Made by a program: the position numbers and the translations under genes. The notes below the pieces were generated by a model. That model was not told the origin of the DNA, did no database searches, and saw only the letters and a program-made list of their open reading frames with translations. From positions 1-64,000 of the forward strand of contig CAIMWE010000117.1 in the NCBI GenBank assembly GCA_903845115.1: 64,000 bases of DNA, given 5' to 3'. The DNA is from an uncultured Acidobacteriota bacterium. Lineage in GTDB: Bacteria; Acidobacteriota; Thermoanaerobaculia; UBA5066. This document shows positions 61,057 to 64,000 of this stretch, piece by piece; positions within the stretch are counted from its first letter, which is position 1, and every line of letters starts with the position of its first letter.

Positions 61057-62124
61057 TCAGGGCACGAGCGCCAGGAAGAGGAAGGCCGCGAACAGGACGA
61101 GGTGGACCGCCCCCTGCATCACGTTCGTCCGGCCGGTCCCCAGGGTCACGGTGCCGACCAGGAACGTCATCGTCAGCATCACCAGGTCCTTCGGTTCGAG
61201 GCCAAGAACCAGCGGGAGCTTCAGGACGATCGACGCGAAGGCGACGACCGGGATCGTGAGGCCGATGCTCGCCAGGACCGATCCGATGGCGAGGTTCATG
61301 CTGGTCTGGAGGCGGTTGGCCCGGGCGGCCCGCACCGCCGCCCACGTCTCCGGCAGCAGGACGAGCAGCGCGATGGCCACACCCATCACCGCCTTCGGCG
61401 CGCCCGCCGCCGAAAGGCCGCGCTCGATCGCCGGCGAGAGCATCTTGGCCAGCCCGACGACCGCGACGAGAGAGGCGAGCAGCAGACCGAGGCTGGCGAA
61501 CGTCCGGCCCAGGGAGGGCGGGGCCGCGTGAACCTCCGGGTTCGCCGGGTCGGCCACTGGCAGGAAGTAGTCGCGATGCCGGACGGTCTGCACGAAGACG
61601 TAGGCGCCCCAGAGAGCGAGGGAAGCGACGCTCGCGAATTCCAGCTGTGACGTGCTGTACGTCCCGCTCGGCGTCGTGGTGGTGAAGGTCGGGAGGACGA
61701 GCGTCAGGCCCGAGAGCGCGATCAGCGCCGCGAGCCCCGCGCCGGCCCCCTCCACCCGGAACGACTGCTCCCGGTGGCGGATCCCGCCCACCAGGAGGCA
61801 GAGGCCCACGACGCCGTTGCAGATGATCATGACCGCCGAGAAGATCGTGTCCCGCGCCAGGACCGGCGCGTCCGGCCCCCGAGCCAGCATCATCGACAGG
61901 ATCAGCGACGCCTCGATCACGGTGACGGCGACCGCCAGGACGAGCGTCCCGAGCGGCTCCCCCACCCGGTGAGCCACCACCTCGGCATGGTGGACCGACG
62001 CCAGCACCGACCCGATCAGACCGACGGCGCAGGCAACGAGAAGGGCCGGCCCCGCGCCCAGCGCGAGGGCGACTCCGAGAACGGCGCAGGAAAGGACAGG
62101 GACGATCCAGGTCCAGTGGTGCAT
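61057..62124 (-). CDS. chaA: Calcium/proton antiporter ChaA
   Basis: A 355-aa membrane protein of the CaCA superfamily with ten to eleven helices. The first alpha repeat is HHAEVVAHRVGEPLGTLVLAVAVTVIEASLI, carrying the conserved Glu. The second repeat, LVLLPETWAAVRAARANRLQTSMNLAIGSVLASIGLTIP, has the matching Glu and the NLAIGS segment. These identify ChaA-type Ca2+ or Na+/H+ antiporters, used in calcium and alkaline-pH homeostasis. The start ATG is at 62124. It converges with the TPR gene and leaves 24 bases. Confidence 0.88.
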   Translation of the reverse strand: MHHWTWIVPVLSCAVLGVALALGAGPALLVACAVGLIGSVLASVHHAEVVAHRVGEPLGTLVLAVAVTVIEASLILSMMLARGPDAPVLARDTIFSAVMIICNGVVGLCLLVGGIRHREQSFRVEGAGAGLAALIALSGLTLVLPTFTTTTPSGTYSTSQLEFASVASLALWGAYVFVQTVRHRDYFLPVADPANPEVHAAPPSLGRTFASLGLLLASLVAVVGLAKMLSPAIERGLSAAGAPKAVMGVAIALLVLLPETWAAVRAARANRLQTSMNLAIGSVLASIGLTIPVVAFASIVLKLPLVLGLEPKDLVMLTMTFLVGTVTLGTGRTNVMQGAVHLVLFAAFLFLALVP

Positions 62125-62439
62125 CGAGGTGATCGTCCCATACCCGCCCTCGGATGCGCCCTGGCGGCGCCCGGACCGAGTGGCGAGGGATCACGGAGGA
62201 AGAGGACCGGCCCGGCCAACAGGTGCTGGGAGGAATACGTGAGGAGTTCTGGATTCAGTGGCGGGACTTAACTCGGACATGGCACTGCCGACGTGACATG
62301 ATCCACCCCGCATGATCCTGCGTAAGTCACGAGCGTGCCGGTCTATTCGGCGATTCCTCGCCCCGCGCTGTTCCCATCGGCTCACTGGCCTTGGTCCCGC
62401 CAGGGTCGCAGCCCCCCCCCCCCCGCATAGGACCCCCTC
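62125..62439. other. 315-base gap with a C13 tract and short direct repeats
   Basis: No gene is seen. An 8-bp direct repeat CATGATCC occurs at 62297-62304 and 62311-62318. A run of 13 C (62412-62424) lies 15 bases before the start codon of the histidine kinase, next to an ATAGGA that could be its ribosome binding site. The homopolymer is a candidate for slipped-strand variation but is also prone to sequencing error. Confidence 0.5.
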
Positions 62440-64000
62440 ATGAAGCTCGACGTCCAGTCCTTACGCGAGGAAGCCGAGCGGCGATTCGCGGAGAAGGAAG
62501 GATCGGCCCGCAACCTCTCGGCGGTGGACGCGCTCTCCCTCCAGCACGAGCTGGGAGTCCATCAGATCGAGCTGGAGCTTCAGAACGAGGACCTGCGCCG
62601 AACCCGGGACGAGCTGGAAGCAGCCCGGGAGAAGTACTTCGACCTCTACGACCTGGCCCCTGTCGGCTACGCCGTTCTGAATGATGTGGGGTTGATCCAG
62701 GAGGCGAACCTGACGCTCGCGAGCCGCCTGGGGGTGGCCCGAACGGCACTCATCGGCCGTCCCCTGCGTCGCTTCCTCGATCCCGCGAGCCAGGACCTCT
62801 ACCTGCTTCACCTTCGGGAACTTTTCGAGACCGCCGAGCCTTCGTCCTTCGAGGTGGGCATGGTGATGGAGGACGGCACCCCGTTCCAGGGTCGGCTCGA
62901 CGCCGTCGCCCGCGACGACTCCTCCGGGTCGAGGTACGGTCGCGTCACGTTGACCGACCTGACGGAGCGCAAGCTAGCGGAGATCGCCATCCGCGAAGCC
63001 GAGGGGAGGTTCCGGCTCCTGGCCGAGGCGACTTCGGAGGGCGTCGCCATGGACGACGGGAAAGACATCCTCGACTGCAACGTCCGATTTGCAGCGATGC
63101 ACGGGTACGAGATGGCCGAGATGATCGGCATGGACATCGTGGGCTTGATCGCCCCGGAATCGATCCAGTACATCGCGGATCAAATCCGATCGGGTCGCAC
63201 CGATCGCTTCGAGACCACGGCTCTCCGGAAGGACGGCTCCAGGTTCCCCGTCGAGGGAGAGAAGCGGATGGTCTCTCATCAGGGAACAGCGAGATGGATC
63301 CTGGCCCTCCGGGACCTGACCGATCAGAAACGTGCGGACGCCGAGATCCACCAGCTCACGGTCGAGCTGGAGCATCGTGTTCAGGTGCGGACGGCCGAGC
63401 TGGAGGCCGCCAACAAGGAGCTGGACGCTTTCTCACACTCCGTCTCCCACGACCTTCGGGCACCGCTCAGGGCGATCGAGGGGTTCTCGGCAATGGTGAT
63501 GAGAGATCATAGCCAGCACCTCGACCCCCAGGGGCACCGTCTCCTCGGCATCGTGCGCACGAACGTCCGCCAGATGTCTGACCTGGTCGATGCCCTGCTC
63601 GGCTTCTCCCGCGCCAGCCAGGCAGAGATGAAGTGCGTTCCGATCGACATGACGAAGATGGTGAAGGAGCTGCTTGGCGAGATTGTCCCGGATGGGCAGT
63701 GGAATCGATTCGATGTCCGAGTGGACGACCTTCCGCCCGCGACCGGGGACCCGGAGCTGATCCGGGTCGTCCTTCAGAACCTCCTCTCGAATGCCGTGAA
63801 GTACAGCGGGAAGCGGGAACACGCGGTGATCGAGATCGGCTCCCGGCTCGGTTCCGACGGCCCAGAGTATTTCGTGAAGGACAACGGGGCCGGATTCGAC
63901 ATGACGTACGCGAGCAAGCTATTCGGGGTCTTCCAGCGGCTCCACGGGGTGACCGAATTCGAGGGGACTGGCATTGGCCTCGCCCTGGTCAAGCGGATCG
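62440..64000 (+). CDS. PAS-domain histidine kinase, cut by the window edge
   Basis: An open frame of at least 520 codons with no stop before the window ends. An N-terminal helical region (ELGVHQIELELQNEDLRRTR) leads to PAS 1 (about 65-180, YDLAPVGYAVLNDVG) and PAS 2 (about 190-305). The HisKA domain has phosphoacceptor His337 in HSVSHDLRAPLRAIEG and the HATPase N-box in NLLSNAVKYSG (about 450) and G-boxes in KDNGAGFDMT and EGTGIGLALVK. It resembles soluble, phytochrome-related or chemotaxis-linked kinases with no membrane segment. The partner response regulator would lie outside the window. Confidence 0.85.
   Translation, partial: MKLDVQSLREEAERRFAEKEGSARNLSAVDALSLQHELGVHQIELELQNEDLRRTRDELEAAREKYFDLYDLAPVGYAVLNDVGLIQEANLTLASRLGVARTALIGRPLRRFLDPASQDLYLLHLRELFETAEPSSFEVGMVMEDGTPFQGRLDAVARDDSSGSRYGRVTLTDLTERKLAEIAIREAEGRFRLLAEATSEGVAMDDGKDILDCNVRFAAMHGYEMAEMIGMDIVGLIAPESIQYIADQIRSGRTDRFETTALRKDGSRFPVEGEKRMVSHQGTARWILALRDLTDQKRADAEIHQLTVELEHRVQVRTAELEAANKELDAFSHSVSHDLRAPLRAIEGFSAMVMRDHSQHLDPQGHRLLGIVRTNVRQMSDLVDALLGFSRASQAEMKCVPIDMTKMVKELLGEIVPDGQWNRFDVRVDDLPPATGDPELIRVVLQNLLSNAVKYSGKREHAVIEIGSRLGSDGPEYFVKDNGAGFDMTYASKLFGVFQRLHGVTEFEGTGIGLALVKRI

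Noticed and set aside
62297-62318. Direct repeat CATGATCC as an attachment or operator site
   Set aside because: Only 8 bp, two copies, no neighbouring integrase and no clear promoter; noted but not interpreted.

Overview
The window is GC-rich DNA (roughly 70% by eye) from a Gram-negative-type bacterium with an outer membrane: it has two beta-barrel porins, lipoproteins with lipoboxes and signal peptides. The BBP2/OprB-like porin, the giant carboxypeptidase-regulatory-repeat protein, a YtxJ (bacillithiol-type) redox protein, the NifA-like regulator and a Ser/Thr kinase with an HRDxS catalytic loop suggest Acidobacteriota or a neighbouring phylum. This is inference, not proof. Many genes have a TANNNT box only 6-11 nt before the start codon, which suggests frequent leaderless transcripts.

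Layout. 0.1-0.8 kb: RHH/PIN toxin-antitoxin pair. 1-6 kb: OprD-like porin and a heterodimeric ABC exporter that ends in a 22-bp perfect hairpin. 6-9 kb: ytxJ, a transglutaminase-like/TPR lipoprotein and a nucleotidyltransferase-like protein. 8.9-13.1 kb: a secreted 1404-aa beta-sandwich repeat protein. 13-15.5 kb: pheA and a protoporphyrinogen-oxidase-like flavoprotein. 15.6-20.9 kb: an accessory peptide/glycosyl island with an esterase, a Nif11-leader peptide with a Trp/Cys core, a second small peptide, three glycosyltransferase-like proteins and a methyltransferase. 20.9-26 kb (minus strand): leuD, leuC, a class III CoA-transferase, an HMG-CoA-lyase-type enzyme and an isocitrate/isopropylmalate-dehydrogenase-type enzyme. 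Then rsmE and a complete branched-chain amino acid ABC transporter (livFGMHK), followed by a membrane Ser/Thr kinase.

33.7-57.4 kb is a nitrogen-control island: a NifA-like GAF/AAA+/HTH sigma-54 activator, gpmA, amt-glnK, a porin, glnD, a Kef-type antiporter, glnK-amt, glnA, a large hybrid histidine kinase and glnE. Five sigma-54 (-24/-12) promoters can be read: before amt1, the porin unit, glnD, glnK2-amt2 and glnA. Each is preceded by one or more copies of a 37-bp bipartite element, TTTTYGT-N19-AACGTTNTYGT, with an exact 19-bp spacer. The element is not NtrC-like in appearance and is the best candidate here for an undescribed regulatory system. The GlnA adenylylation tyrosine, GlnE, GlnD and a PII with Tyr51 are all present. 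Departures from the standard scheme are a second PII lacking Tyr51, an Amt lacking the first of the twin histidines, and a GlnE carrying two ACT-like domains between its two catalytic halves.

57.4-64 kb: a secreted M14 carboxypeptidase, a TPR protein, a ChaA-type antiporter and a PAS histidine kinase that runs off the window behind a C13 tract. No tRNA, rRNA, CRISPR array or insertion sequence was recognised.
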